From contig CAZRSW010000005.1 of NCBI GenBank assembly GCA_964602845.1, positions 62,001 to 126,000 on the forward strand: 64,000 bases of DNA, read 5' to 3'. Positions 16,586-25,804 of this stretch are shown here, piece after piece; within the stretch, counting starts at the first letter, position 1; each line of letters opens with the position of its first letter. A program made the position numbers and the translations under genes. The DNA comes from CAZRSW01 sp964602845. GTDB lineage: Bacteria; Chloroflexota; Dehalococcoidia; Lucifugimonadales; UBA826. Under the pieces are notes generated by a model. The model was not told the DNA's origin. It made no database searches and worked only from the letters and a program-made list of their open reading frames with translations.

Positions 16586-17923
16586 TTGAATTCTCCAGAC
16601 AAAAAAAACAGCGACATAACAACATCCTCCCTAAAACCGTGGTCAGCCTTCACATATGTCGGATTTAGACTCTTATGGATCTCCGGAGTTTCTTCATCAA
16701 TAACTATGATGGTAAGAAACATTGGTTTTGGCGTCTGGTTATATGAAGAAACTGGCTCAGGCATACAACTCGGATTGATAGGAATTGTACAATTGGCGGT
16801 TCAAATGCCTGCCATATTATTCGGAGGTTCTTTCGCGGACTGGATTAACAGAAAACGATTAATCTCAGTAACACAATCATTCAGCTTAATCTTAATAAGC
16901 ATAGCTACAATTTTATTAATTACCGATAATTTGAGGCCGGTACATATATTTTCTATTGTGGGGATACTGGGCGTAACAAGTACTCTGGGCGGGCCGGCTA
17001 GGTCGGCTATGACCGCCAATGTTGTACCCGAATCGCACCTAATGCATGCCGTAACATCTAACACTGCAACTTTCCAGATCAGTGCTATCATCACCCCTTT
17101 AATTTTTTCACTCGCATATGGGCTAGTAGGATTAGTAGGGGTTTTCGCACTAGGAATCATTTTCTCTATACCTGCTACGGTGATTCCCTTATTCATAAAC
17201 CCTATCTACGGTAAAAAGCAGTCTTCAGATCCGAGCCCCGAAATTACACCAACGATTCCAGACGAAAGTAAAGGATACCTAAGAGTAATCCGACGAGAAT
17301 TTCACCGTATTTGGGCAGGATTTACATTTGTCAGACACCACCCAATACTGCCAGGCCTTTACATTATGGACATCGGCGTAACAGTGTTTAGTTATTACAG
17401 AGAAATAATGCCATTAATAGTTGATAGACTATTTAAACAGGGATCCGTCTGGATTGGACCTTTAACAGCGGCAAATTCTATTGGAGGCGTAGCTGGAAGT
17501 TTTCTCGTGTTGTTCATGGCAAATTTCAGAGCAAAAGGACAACTCGTCCTAGTCGCGACCGGAATATACTCTCTTCTTCTATTCGCATTTGGTTCTATAC
17601 AATTTTTACCGATCGACCCGATTACACTATTAATGATTGGAGGAATCATCATAGCTTCTTTAGGTGCTTCCGATGCAATAGGAATGACAACCAGACAGAC
17701 CACAGTTCAACTAACTACCCCCGATGACATGCGAGGAAGAGCGGTAAGCTTCCATTCATTCAGTGCGATGAGCGCTAATAACCTCGGAACGTTCGAGATG
17801 GGATTCATGTCATCGAGGATAGGTGCCGGGAACACCATGCTACTCGGAGGTTGCATAGCCATATTGGTAGTACTTTCAGTCTGGCGATTAATCCCAGGAC
17901 TAAGAAACTATAGGTATCCCTAG
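16586..17923 (+). CDS. MFS transporter, MFS_3/EntS-like
   Basis: The 445-residue protein has about twelve membrane segments. It resembles the MFS_3 group that includes EntS and macrolide-efflux carriers. The N-terminus reads 'FTYVGFRLLWISGVSSSITM', then 'FGGSFADWINRKRLI' after TM2 and 'LGGPARSAMTANVVP' in TM4, a segment characteristic of the group. The start is a TTG at 16586; no in-frame ATG lies close upstream. Members usually export siderophores or drugs, so efflux is more likely than nutrient uptake. It converges on the aldo/keto reductase gene with 6 bp between stops. Confidence 0.8.
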   Translation: MNSPDKKNSDITTSSLKPWSAFTYVGFRLLWISGVSSSITMMVRNIGFGVWLYEETGSGIQLGLIGIVQLAVQMPAILFGGSFADWINRKRLISVTQSFSLILISIATILLITDNLRPVHIFSIVGILGVTSTLGGPARSAMTANVVPESHLMHAVTSNTATFQISAIITPLIFSLAYGLVGLVGVFALGIIFSIPATVIPLFINPIYGKKQSSDPSPEITPTIPDESKGYLRVIRREFHRIWAGFTFVRHHPILPGLYIMDIGVTVFSYYREIMPLIVDRLFKQGSVWIGPLTAANSIGGVAGSFLVLFMANFRAKGQLVLVATGIYSLLLFAFGSIQFLPIDPITLLMIGGIIIASLGASDAIGMTTRQTTVQLTTPDDMRGRAVSFHSFSAMSANNLGTFEMGFMSSRIGAGNTMLLGGCIAILVVLSVWRLIPGLRNYRYP

Positions 17924-17929
17924 AGAATC

Positions 17930-18796
17930 CTACACCAGTGCAAGCTTTTCCTCTGACTGAGCGATTACTCGCGTTGCAACTATATGTTCTTGCTCGTCAG
18001 AATCTAGTTGCTTAAACCTTTCAGCAGAATCCAGCACCTTACTCAGCAACTTATATTCTCCACAAGATGGTGCTGTATGAATAGGCTGAGATAGTTGCCA
18101 CCAAAGCGCCGCGTCAATTTCTTCCTGATCCCTATGTGGATCGTACCAAGTACCTAAATCCTTAGGCCGGTTACCCCATCCTCCCCTAGCAATCATTTTG
18201 ATAGTTTGTATACCAACATCGTTTTCGTTACAAATTGATATTAGTTCCTCCGAGTCACGCCTATATTGTTTATTCTTGTACATTGAAGCGTTGACAGGAA
18301 ACATTACAGTGTCGAAGTCGAATCTTCTCAAAGCCTCGATATGGGTCCTGGGAACTGTCGGACCATGACCCGTAATACCGAGCCATTTAGTCAATCCTTG
18401 ATCCCTCAACTCTGTCAACGCTTTGAGCGCTCCATCGGGCGAAGTCACCTGATCTAAGGTCTCCAAATCAATCACCGCATGCAGCTGAAAAAGATCGAAA
18501 GATTCCACCTTCATCCTAGTCATAATAGTATCAATGTTTTTCCACGCCTCATCCCGTGTTCTCATCGGTGTTTTAGAACCCAGAAACATATGTTTTCTCA
18601 ACTCAGGCATCCATGATGACACTCTCTCCATAGAGTCAGCGTATCCGGGGGCTATGTCTATATGATTAACTCCATAATCTAAACACAGCTGAATTGCAGC
18701 GTCAGCATCATCTTGATTCAATTTACCTATCGAATATGCCCCAAAGCTCACTATGGTACTTTTCTGGTTAGTTCTGCCTAATCTCCGCTTTTCCAC
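17930..18796 (-). CDS. Aldo/keto reductase
   Basis: The 288-residue protein has the AKR catalytic tetrad: D47 and Y52 in 'HIDIAPGYADS', K75 in 'LGSKTP' and H106 in 'FQLHAV'. The N-terminal 'RRLGRTNQKSTIVSFGAYSIG' and the 'LGITGHG' strand are typical. NAD(P)H-dependent reduction of an aldehyde or ketone, or the reverse reaction, is predicted. The substrate is unknown. It is a single gene in leftward orientation with about 190 bp of upstream DNA shared with the divergent PIG-L deacetylase gene. Confidence 0.88.
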   Translation of the reverse strand: MEKRRLGRTNQKSTIVSFGAYSIGKLNQDDADAAIQLCLDYGVNHIDIAPGYADSMERVSSWMPELRKHMFLGSKTPMRTRDEAWKNIDTIMTRMKVESFDLFQLHAVIDLETLDQVTSPDGALKALTELRDQGLTKWLGITGHGPTVPRTHIEALRRFDFDTVMFPVNASMYKNKQYRRDSEELISICNENDVGIQTIKMIARGGWGNRPKDLGTWYDPHRDQEEIDAALWWQLSQPIHTAPSCGEYKLLSKVLDSAERFKQLDSDEQEHIVATRVIAQSEEKLALV

Positions 18797-18988
18797 TAGC
18801 CCTCCTTATTAGATGAATCCATTGATTGCCCTTAGATATCTGCAACGACCAAAACAAACATGGCCATTCCTAAAGGACCCAGTCAATAATATTTGGACGT
18901 TGTCAGCAACAGATGACACACCGTTTTACGATGAAATCATATAATCAAATACGTATTTAGGGAACCATATTTGTAATAATATCTAAAG

Positions 18989-19753
18989 ATGCTGTCAACT
19001 GACCAACGATCCAAATATGTGTGGCTAGGAATATTTAGCCATCCTGATGATGAAACCTCGGCCTCGGGGGGAACAATGCCGCAACTCATAAAAGACGGCC
19101 ATGTTGTCCAAGTAGTCACAGCAACCAGGGGAGAACTAGGCACTCTGGGAACAGGGGACACAAAGATCTCAAGAAACGAGCTTCCCTATGTACGTGAGGC
19201 TGAATTGAGGAGAAACATGGAACTTATTGGTGCGTTGCCTCCCATCATACTCGGATATAAGGACCAGGATTTGAATAAAGAGGATCCCGAAATTGTGTCA
19301 ACCAAACTTTTTGCCATCATGTCAGATATTAACCCGGATATAGTAGTGTCTTTTGGGCCCAGCGGTATCTCAGGCCATGCAGACCATATTGCCACACACC
19401 AATGTACGGTGAAGGCTTTCACACAATACAAAAGTACCCAAACAGGAAAATCTCCGCTACTTCTATATCCCACTATCCCCTCGGATATCGCCCATCAATA
19501 CAACCTAGCACTGAGCGCCGAAGAGAAAGCTATAGACATAGCAATAAGTTTAAAGGCGACCCTCCACCTTAAAATTAAAACCTTGTTAAATTATGAGAGC
19601 CAAGAGGACGCACAAGAGTTTGCCAATAGGCTAAAACAGACTCCCGACCCTTTTGAATATTTTGCTGTCAGCAGTCATTCCACAGACGACTGGGCGGAGC
19701 TAGATGTGATTTCCTACCTACTGTCTATCGGAGAATCTCATCGGGTTTTTTAA
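18989..19753 (+). CDS. PIG-L (LmbE)-family zinc deacetylase
   Basis: The 254-residue protein has the PIG-L zinc motif H18-P-D-D ('FSHPDDETSASGG') and the second metal segment 'GHADHIATH' near residues 125-133. The 'VVTATRGELGTLG' strand is also diagnostic. Family members remove acetyl groups from N-acetylglucosamine-type substrates, as in MshB and BshB in mycothiol and bacillithiol biosynthesis, or detoxify conjugates (Mca). The physiological substrate here cannot be told; no thiol-biosynthesis ligase is nearby. Its 3' end overlaps the convergent MFS gene by 29 bp, so the two transcripts are antisense at their ends. Confidence 0.86.
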   Translation: MLSTDQRSKYVWLGIFSHPDDETSASGGTMPQLIKDGHVVQVVTATRGELGTLGTGDTKISRNELPYVREAELRRNMELIGALPPIILGYKDQDLNKEDPEIVSTKLFAIMSDINPDIVVSFGPSGISGHADHIATHQCTVKAFTQYKSTQTGKSPLLLYPTIPSDIAHQYNLALSAEEKAIDIAISLKATLHLKIKTLLNYESQEDAQEFANRLKQTPDPFEYFAVSSHSTDDWAELDVISYLLSIGESHRVF

Positions 19754-20984
19754 CCTGAGTGACAGCTCCTGCTCCGATCAGAAAAATAGCCGCTGTTGTG
19801 GCGAATGCCACCTCGTAGCCCCCGGTCAAATCAAAACCCTTCCCCGCCAGAATGGGCCCCACTATGAATGAGAACGCCGAACTCATAGATATAACTCCAA
19901 AAATAGCACCAAAGTGCCGGGTGCCAAATGATTCTAAGACAATCAGCTGATACAAAGTGCCAAAGGCACTCAGGAAAAATCCCATCATCGGGACTACAAA
20001 CCAGATTTTTATTCCTCCATCCGTGAATACCAATAGAAAGGCGAATAATGCCTGGCACAGGAGATCAATCAGGAGAGGATACTTAGCTCCGATCTTATCC
20101 GATAGCAAGCCAAAAAGAAATTTCCCTGGTATGCCTCCGGCAGCGAACAAGCCGACAGCGATAGATACCATTTCGGCGTCGGTTCCAGCATCCAACAGGT
20201 CGGACGAGACATATGGCAATAAGGCACTGTAGGTAAAGGTTCCACAACAGACCCCAACTAATATCCCATAGAAAGATCTGGTTCTAAGCGCTTCTTTTAA
20301 AGTGATACCTATCTCATCTATAGTTGAGGATGAGTCATTACTCTCTAAATCCCCGTTGTTAGAATCTCCATTCCCCAGGGGCTTATTCTCCCTGGGGTTG
20401 CTGATTATTGCCATCGAATAAGCTGCTATAAACAATGCGAGAACACCCATAGTGAAATAGGCGGTTCCCCAAGAAAATTTAAGAATAATAAAAGCAATTA
20501 ATGGTTGGACGGTTATGCCACCAAAATTATTTCCCATAACTGTCACCGCAAGTGCTTTGCCACGATTGGTAGGGAACCACAGCCCGATGAGTTTGCCAGG
20601 AGGCAACATGGCTCCACCTACCGTCGCTGCTGATTGGATCAAACTCAGCCCGTACCAATGCCATACATTGGTCATCAGTGGTCGCACAATATGACTCACT
20701 CCAAAAGCCAAAAGAGATATGGTCATCACCGACCTAGATCCATACTTGTCGATGAGTCTACCAATAAATGGTGCAGCTAGAGACCCTAGACCTATCAATG
20801 AGAGGGAAAGATTGATTTGAGTCCGACTCCACCCAAATTGATCTTCCAGAGGCTCCACAAATTGGCCAAAGCTAAACAATACCCCACCCCCAATCACAGC
20901 GTATGAGGCAAGACAAGCGAAGGCTATCGCCCAACCCCGGTGTAGGCCCAACCGGCTTGAATAATGAGAGAGGTTTCTTGTCAA
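19725..20984 (-). CDS. MFS transporter
   Basis: The 419-residue protein has about twelve hydrophobic segments. 'FGWSRTQINLSLSLIGLGSLAAPFIGRLIDKYGSR' is split here as an N-terminal FGWSRT element and the loop 'RLIDKYGSR'. The second half has 'LFGLLSDKIGAK'. It resembles the OFA/monocarboxylate-like carrier at 6043-7347 in these motifs, so the two may be distant paralogs. The central loop near residues 200-230 is Asn/Ser/Asp-rich. Substrate unknown. The stop lies inside the convergent deacetylase gene. Upstream DNA (20985-21197) is shared with the divergent catabolic operon. Confidence 0.82.
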   Translation of the reverse strand: MTRNLSHYSSRLGLHRGWAIAFACLASYAVIGGGVLFSFGQFVEPLEDQFGWSRTQINLSLSLIGLGSLAAPFIGRLIDKYGSRSVMTISLLAFGVSHIVRPLMTNVWHWYGLSLIQSAATVGGAMLPPGKLIGLWFPTNRGKALAVTVMGNNFGGITVQPLIAFIILKFSWGTAYFTMGVLALFIAAYSMAIISNPRENKPLGNGDSNNGDLESNDSSSTIDEIGITLKEALRTRSFYGILVGVCCGTFTYSALLPYVSSDLLDAGTDAEMVSIAVGLFAAGGIPGKFLFGLLSDKIGAKYPLLIDLLCQALFAFLLVFTDGGIKIWFVVPMMGFFLSAFGTLYQLIVLESFGTRHFGAIFGVISMSSAFSFIVGPILAGKGFDLTGGYEVAFATTAAIFLIGAGAVTQVKKPDEILR

Positions 20985-21094
20985 ATTGTAATACTTTTAA
21001 ACAGGGCTCGACCCGTCTACACTCTTGGCAATCGCTTTCCAGAACAAGGTATCAACAGATTCAGTATTTGCACCATCAGCAAAAATACCAGCAT

Positions 21095-21126
21095 CGATTA
21101 TAATCGTATGTGATCACCGATCATAC
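21095..21126. promoter_or_regulatory. Candidate operator upstream of the 21-27 kb catabolic operon
   Basis: Two adjacent dyads lie 70-100 bp before the first gene: the perfect 12-bp palindrome CGATTATAATCG (21095-21106), and an imperfect repeat GTATG...CATAC flanking two GATC cores (21106-21126). Such dyads are usual operators of GntR or LacI-type regulators of sugar-acid genes. No regulator is encoded in the window, so the link is inferred. Confidence 0.3.
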
Positions 21127-21197
21127 TCGATTCTGGTTGATATGCTTGCCTGGCAAAATAATAAACATCGAATAAGTGTACCTTTAAGGAGAATCAA

Positions 21198-22163
21198 ATG
21201 CCAAAATTTGTCTTTATGCCACCTCAGGATGATCAGAAACGTGAATTTGCCGCACGATTATCCGATACACTCCCAGAATTTGACGTTCATTCTCCTAAGA
21301 CCGATGTTGAAGCCTTTGAAATGATCAAAGACGCTGACGCAGCAATGGGTTGGATTCCACCAGACGCACTAAAGGTCGCAACTAAGATTCGATGGCTGCA
21401 CAATCCGGATGCCGGCCCATTTTACGGATACTACTACGAAGAACTCTGTAATCACCCGATGACGATCACAAATCCACGCGGTATCTACTGGGATCACATA
21501 TCACACCATATAATCATGTTCGTACTTGCCCTATCTAGGGGCCTACCATGGTACGAAAAAGCGAGAAGAGGGGCAATCTGGGACAAGGATGCTAGAAAAA
21601 CACCTTATGTGAACCTCGGCAGCGCCACCGCATTGATCAATGGAGTCGGTGGGATAGGGCATGAAACCGCTAGACTATGCAAAGAACTGGGCATGAACGT
21701 TATAGGAATTGAGCCCAGCCCAGAATATACCGTACCAAATATAGAGATCTATACACCCGACCAGCTAGACAAACACCTCCCCAGAGCTGATTTCGTCATT
21801 TCGACCGTACCCCACACACCTGAAACCGAGTTTATGTTCAATGCTATACGATTCAAAACGATGAAAAATAGTGCATACTTCATTAATATAGGGAGAGGCA
21901 AAGTTTGTAAGTTAGATGACCTCACAGCCGCAATAGAAACAGGGGAGATAGCCGGCTGTGGTCTTGACGTATATGAAACTGAACCACTTCCCAGTAACCA
22001 CAAATTATGGGGACTAGATAATGTAATATTAACACCTCACATTGCGGTCGCTGATGCGGATGATTTACCGGAACGAAGATTTAAAGTACTCTTGGACAAT
22101 GCCCGTTTGTTTTTAGGCGATGACGACCTTATAAACGTAGTGGACAAGAAAAAGTGGTACTAA
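21198..22163 (+). CDS. D-2-hydroxyacid dehydrogenase family protein
   Basis: The 321-residue protein has the NAD-binding G-x-G-x-x-G in 'INGVGGIGHETARL' (near residue 150) and the D-2-hydroxyacid dehydrogenase catalytic residues: Arg in 'INIGRGK', Glu in 'YETEPLP' and His in 'LTPHIA'. The N-terminal half is the diverged substrate domain, as in GyaR/GhrA-type enzymes. It would interconvert a 2-keto acid and a D-2-hydroxy acid with NAD(P)H. An AAGGAG ribosome site precedes the ATG. It is first in a rightward operon leading to an aldolase (21 bp gap) and a sugar-acid kinase, so a glyoxylate, hydroxypyruvate or similar 2-keto acid is a likely substrate. Confidence 0.85.
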   Translation: MPKFVFMPPQDDQKREFAARLSDTLPEFDVHSPKTDVEAFEMIKDADAAMGWIPPDALKVATKIRWLHNPDAGPFYGYYYEELCNHPMTITNPRGIYWDHISHHIIMFVLALSRGLPWYEKARRGAIWDKDARKTPYVNLGSATALINGVGGIGHETARLCKELGMNVIGIEPSPEYTVPNIEIYTPDQLDKHLPRADFVISTVPHTPETEFMFNAIRFKTMKNSAYFINIGRGKVCKLDDLTAAIETGEIAGCGLDVYETEPLPSNHKLWGLDNVILTPHIAVADADDLPERRFKVLLDNARLFLGDDDLINVVDKKKWY

Positions 22164-22184
22164 CAAAGTATTCAAGGAGAGGAA

Positions 22185-22949
22185 ATGGCTGAACTTAGAC
22201 CAAACAATGTAAAGATTAAATTGAATGCCGGCAATGTTGTTGCAGTACCATTGGGTCCGCTCTCAGGTGACTTGATAGAACACTTTGGACCGCTTGGGTT
22301 TGATGCACTGTGGCTCGAAGGAGAACACGGACCTGTAGACTTTAACAACATACCAGATTTGACTAGAGCTTGCGATCTTTGGGGGATATCTCCCATAGTT
22401 AGAGTACATCAGAACCAACCAGGGGTAATATACAGGACTTTGGATCTTGGCGCACAGGGCATAGTGGTTCCTCATGTGGACTCCAAGGAAGAGGCCCTAG
22501 CTGTGGTCGACGCGGGGAAATTCGCCCCGCTAGGTCACAGAGGGTCATTTACAAGCAGACAAGGCATAGGTGTAGAAAATTATTTCGATCAGGCCAACGA
22601 TTACACAACCCTCATAGTACTGATCGAGGACATTGCCGCCATAAATAACCTCGACCAAATACTAGAGGTTGACCACATAGATGTTTTCTTCGTAGCTCCT
22701 GCCGATCTTGCACAGTCGATGGGTTACGCCGGTGGTGGAACAATGCCAGAAGTAGAGGATGTTGTTGCGAAAGCAATCAGGAAAATCGGTGACGCCGGTC
22801 GGACCCCGGGAACGTTAACAAACCAGCAGAGTATAAGTAAGCATGTGGAAATGGGAGTTAAATTTCTGGGATTCAGCTGGCTAGACTGGCTAAAAAATGG
22901 ATCTGACTTATTTAACAACACCTTGGATAGGGCTACTAGCAACTTATGA
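22185..22949 (+). CDS. HpcH/HpaI class II aldolase
   Basis: The 254-residue TIM-barrel protein keeps the HpaI active-site set: His in 'EGEHGPVD', Arg in 'IVRVHQ', metal-binding Glu in 'LIEDIAAINN' and Asp in 'APADLAQSMG'. 'GAQGIVVPHV' is the usual strand-5 segment. The family cleaves 4-hydroxy-2-oxo acids or 2-keto-3-deoxy sugar acids to pyruvate and an aldehyde. It starts 21 bp after the hydroxyacid dehydrogenase with GGAGAGGAA as ribosome site. With the kinase downstream this fits breakdown of 2-keto-3-deoxy acids made by the enolase-family dehydratases. The exact chain length of the substrate is not known. Confidence 0.87.
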   Translation: MAELRPNNVKIKLNAGNVVAVPLGPLSGDLIEHFGPLGFDALWLEGEHGPVDFNNIPDLTRACDLWGISPIVRVHQNQPGVIYRTLDLGAQGIVVPHVDSKEEALAVVDAGKFAPLGHRGSFTSRQGIGVENYFDQANDYTTLIVLIEDIAAINNLDQILEVDHIDVFFVAPADLAQSMGYAGGGTMPEVEDVVAKAIRKIGDAGRTPGTLTNQQSISKHVEMGVKFLGFSWLDWLKNGSDLFNNTLDRATSNL

Positions 22950-23109
22950 AGTGTCAACAAATCTGATATTTTTAACACATCGTACTGATATTGTGGCGCA
23001 GTAAGGTAGCTTCAGCGGCGGCATAAATGTCTAAAATATCAGGTCCACTGGCAAGCGGATTTCGCCCAAAATACTTAAGCTATCGAAAGGATCAGTAAGG
23101 AACCGTATA

Positions 23110-24099
23110 TTGGCTTTATTTGTTACATTCGGCGAGACTATGATCCAGTACAACGCCGAATATATGGGGCCTTATGATTTATCTGGAAGTCATATAAAAG
23201 ATGTTGCGGGCGCCGAGTCAAATGTAGCGGTCAACCTACGAACACTAACGGATAACAAGATTGACACGCTTTGGATAAGTCGGCTAGGGAATGACGAACC
23301 TGGTCAATTAATACACGACCAACTCTCGCTTAAAACGGAAGTTAAGGCACCACTCATCAGCAAAGAATTTACTGGCATCTCGTATCTAAATCACTATGCA
23401 GACGGCAGGCATATAAAAACCTACAAGCGATCCGGAAGCGCCGCAAGCAAACTTACCTTCAAGGACATAGAACCTCACTTGGCCGGAGCAGATATCCTCC
23501 ATGTTACTGGAATAACCCCTGCACTTAGCGAATCTTGTGCGGATGCCGTCACAAGATCTGTAAAGGCATGTAGGCACCTTGGCATTCCCGTTTGCTTCGA
23601 TGTTAACTACCGAAACCAACTTTGGCAGCCCAAAGAAGCCAATCGCTTTCTCGACAAGATATTGCCATTCGTCACAATATTAAAGTTAGGATACGATGAG
23701 GCTAGGACAATATGTGGAAATGAACTCACCCCAAATGAATATGCCGTTAAATTCCATCGAGGGTCAGTGGATGTAGTAATAATAACGACAGAGTCAGACG
23801 GAGCGATCATGTTTGATGGTGTTGAAGTAAGCAGAGCCAAAGGAATATCCGTGAACGCTGTGGATCCAGTTGGTGCAGGAGACGCATTCGTGGCAGGCTT
23901 TCTTGGAGGAATATACTTACAGTTAGGGGATACCAGAGACCTGTTTTCTTTGGACAATCAAGAAAAAAGTTTTGCTTTCCGAAAATCACTAGAAATAGCC
24001 AACATATGTGGCGCACTGACTTGCACTCGCAAAGGAGATACATTTGCCATGCCTAATGCGTCGGAAGTGCTGCAATATGTGCACTTCGAAATGAAATAA
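23110..24099 (+). CDS. kdgK: PfkB-family sugar kinase, 2-keto-3-deoxygluconate kinase-like
   Basis: The 329-residue ribokinase-fold protein has the N-terminal 'FGETMIQYN', the 'AGAESNVAVNL' segment seen in 2-keto-3-deoxygluconate kinases, and the C-terminal PfkB signature 'DPVGAGDAFVAGF' with the catalytic Asp. The start is a TTG at 23110, preceded by an AAGGA sequence. KdgK phosphorylates 2-keto-3-deoxygluconate to KDPG for aldol cleavage. Fructokinase or another ketose kinase is the alternative. Its place between two HpcH/HpaI aldolase genes supports a 2-keto-3-deoxy acid substrate. The gene symbol is tentative. Confidence 0.75.
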   Translation: MALFVTFGETMIQYNAEYMGPYDLSGSHIKDVAGAESNVAVNLRTLTDNKIDTLWISRLGNDEPGQLIHDQLSLKTEVKAPLISKEFTGISYLNHYADGRHIKTYKRSGSAASKLTFKDIEPHLAGADILHVTGITPALSESCADAVTRSVKACRHLGIPVCFDVNYRNQLWQPKEANRFLDKILPFVTILKLGYDEARTICGNELTPNEYAVKFHRGSVDVVIITTESDGAIMFDGVEVSRAKGISVNAVDPVGAGDAFVAGFLGGIYLQLGDTRDLFSLDNQEKSFAFRKSLEIANICGALTCTRKGDTFAMPNASEVLQYVHFEMK

Positions 24100-24127
24100 T
24101 GCCCACTTTTAATTAAAAGGAGTTTAC

Positions 24128-24442
24128 ATGTATAAGATCAGAAGAGTTTACAGAACCAAGCCGGGCGAAGCTTCCAACGTAGCGAAGCTGGTGTACAAGC
24201 AGGCAAAAATGTACCAAGAATCCGGACAGAGGGGTGAGTTCACCGTTTCATATAATGGTTATACCCTCCCAGGTGAACAAAATATCGTAATACTTGAGTG
24301 GCAAGACGACAAAATAATGTCCCCAGGCAGACCGGGGAACAACATACCAGCAGAGATCATGGCTGCAGGAGCCAAGTACAGGCCACTACTTGAAAGCCAG
24401 AAAATAGAATTCTATGAAATGGTCGATCCTAGCACTATATAG
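24128..24442 (+). CDS. Small dimeric alpha/beta-barrel-like protein
   Basis: The 104-residue protein starts 'MYKIRRVYRTKPGEASNVAKLVYKQAKMYQ' (given in parts: MYKIRRVYRT, then a helix) and ends 'KIEFYEMVDPSTI'. The beta-alpha-beta pattern with a central 'NIVILEWQDD' strand resembles NIPSNAP/ABM-type ferredoxin-like proteins, which form dimeric barrels. There is no clear catalytic motif. An AAAAGGAG ribosome site precedes the ATG. It is the fourth gene of the catabolic operon, between kinase and cupin genes. A monooxygenase, isomerase or ligand-binding role is possible; I do not recognise a characterised homologue. Confidence 0.6.
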   Translation: MYKIRRVYRTKPGEASNVAKLVYKQAKMYQESGQRGEFTVSYNGYTLPGEQNIVILEWQDDKIMSPGRPGNNIPAEIMAAGAKYRPLLESQKIEFYEMVDPSTI

Positions 24443-24455
24443 TGATTAATATGAG

Positions 24456-24863
24456 TTGTTTGTTTTGATCAATAAAACGGGCCGATTTTCCAAAAACAAG
24501 CTTTCCGACGACTTCATCATGGCTCCCGATGGTTCCGAAATAAGGTTACTCCACGAATTAACCGGAGGTGGGCTATCTGAATGTACCCTACCTCCGAAAA
24601 AGGTGTCACTAGCAGTCGCCCATCGTACTGTAGAAGAAATATGGCTATTCACAAATGGCTGTGGTCAGGTCTGGCGAAAACTTGACCAAGTGGAAGAAGT
24701 TCTGAACGTTAAAAAGGGCGTCTCACTAACGATCTCCTTAGGAACTCATTTCCAATTCCGTAATACAGGGTCTACTCCATTAAAATTTATAATATCAACA
24801 ATGCCACCTTGGCCTGGAGACGAAGAGGCCTACGCAGTCCCAGCAAAGTGGCCATCAAGCTAA
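24456..24863 (+). CDS. Cupin-like small protein
   Basis: The protein of about 135 residues has a cupin-like beta-barrel pattern: 'RTVEEIWLFTNGCGQVWRK' (in place of the usual H-x-x-x-E-x-x-x-x-L-x-G), then 'VKKGVSLTISLGTHFQFRNTG' and 'LKFIISTMPPWPGDEEA'. Metal ligands are only partly kept (a Glu in the first motif, a His in 'GTHFQF'). No ATG opens this frame; it starts at TTG 24456 or TTG 24465, 13-22 bp after the preceding stop. It may be a sugar-acid isomerase-like or binding cupin serving the operon. The assignment is moderate because the motifs are degenerate. Confidence 0.62.
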   Translation: MFVLINKTGRFSKNKLSDDFIMAPDGSEIRLLHELTGGGLSECTLPPKKVSLAVAHRTVEEIWLFTNGCGQVWRKLDQVEEVLNVKKGVSLTISLGTHFQFRNTGSTPLKFIISTMPPWPGDEEAYAVPAKWPSS

Positions 24864-24892
24864 GCCCCGGCTATTATCACAGAGATTCACCA

Positions 24893-24912
24893 CCTAAAAC
24901 ATCCGTTTTAGG
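24893..24912. other. Stem-loop between cupin and second aldolase genes
   Basis: CCTAAAAC-ATCC-GTTTTAGG is a perfect 8-bp stem with a 4-nt loop, 30 bp after the cupin stop. No T-run follows on the + strand, so it is not a standard terminator. It could be an mRNA processing or stability hairpin that splits the operon into two expression levels. The aldolase at 25019 then relies on its own leader. Confidence 0.35.
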
Positions 24913-25018
24913 GAAACGCTAAGTCGGAAGCCTAGCATAACGATCAGATTCATAACGGGTCGTTACCTTCGGGATGGTGAATAACTTTATTAAGCGATTT
25001 TCATAGGGAGCATTTCAA

Positions 25019-25804
25019 TTGCTAAAAAATAAGGTAAAGACTAAGCTCAGTAAAGGTCAATGCGTCTATGGCACCATGATGCAGGAGGTAACCACTCCCA
25101 CGGCCGCTCAAGTTTTTGAACGCGCTGGGTATGATTTCTTCATGCTAGATTGTGAACACGGGGCCTACAATCAAGGGACAGTTAGAGAAATTCTCCGAGT
25201 TGCGCGATTAGAGGGGATCTGCCCCCTAGTCAGAATTAGAAGTCTGGATTACAGTCTTGTTGCAGGATATTTAGACGCCGGGGCTATGGGAATTATGCTT
25301 CCTCGGATAGAACACTCAAAGGAAACACAACTCCTCGTAGACTTCATGAAATATCCACCCATTGGTGTGAGGGGGCTTTCATCTGACGCGCCACATTCTG
25401 ATTATAATTTCGGCGATCTAGAAGAATTCATCCACTGGCAAGATACAAACACCATAGCTATAGCACAGATCGAACGTAAACTTGCGATAGAAAATCTAGA
25501 GGAAATACTATCCGTTCCGGGAATAGATGCAGCTCTTATTGGACCAGAAGACCTATCACTTTCATATGGAGTACCTGGACAAACCAACCATCCGATAGTC
25601 AAAGAAGCAATATCGGAGGTCATAGAAACATGCGCCAAATTAGGTATTACAGCGGGAATACACATGGATAATATTGACCGGCTTCTGGAGTGGCGGGACG
25701 AGGGAATGCAGATGCTAATGTACAACTCTGACTTAGGCTTCCTGACAGAGGGAGCAAAATCAGGATTAACCGCCCTTAAATCAAATGAGGACTCACAACC
25801 ATAA
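25019..25804 (+). CDS. HpcH/HpaI class II aldolase
   Basis: The 261-residue protein has the complete HpaI-type set: His in 'LDCEHGAYN', Arg in 'LVRIRS', metal-binding Glu in 'IAQIERKLAIEN' and Asp in 'GPEDLSLSYG', plus 'GAMGIMLPRIE'. It should cleave a 2-oxo-4-hydroxy acid or 2-keto-3-deoxy acid to pyruvate and an aldehyde. It is not a close duplicate of the 22185-22949 aldolase, so two substrates are likely. The start is TTG at 25019 with an AGGGAG ribosome site. Its stop overlaps the ATG of the next gene (TAATG), which implies translational coupling with the amidohydrolase. Confidence 0.87.
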   Translation: MLKNKVKTKLSKGQCVYGTMMQEVTTPTAAQVFERAGYDFFMLDCEHGAYNQGTVREILRVARLEGICPLVRIRSLDYSLVAGYLDAGAMGIMLPRIEHSKETQLLVDFMKYPPIGVRGLSSDAPHSDYNFGDLEEFIHWQDTNTIAIAQIERKLAIENLEEILSVPGIDAALIGPEDLSLSYGVPGQTNHPIVKEAISEVIETCAKLGITAGIHMDNIDRLLEWRDEGMQMLMYNSDLGFLTEGAKSGLTALKSNEDSQP

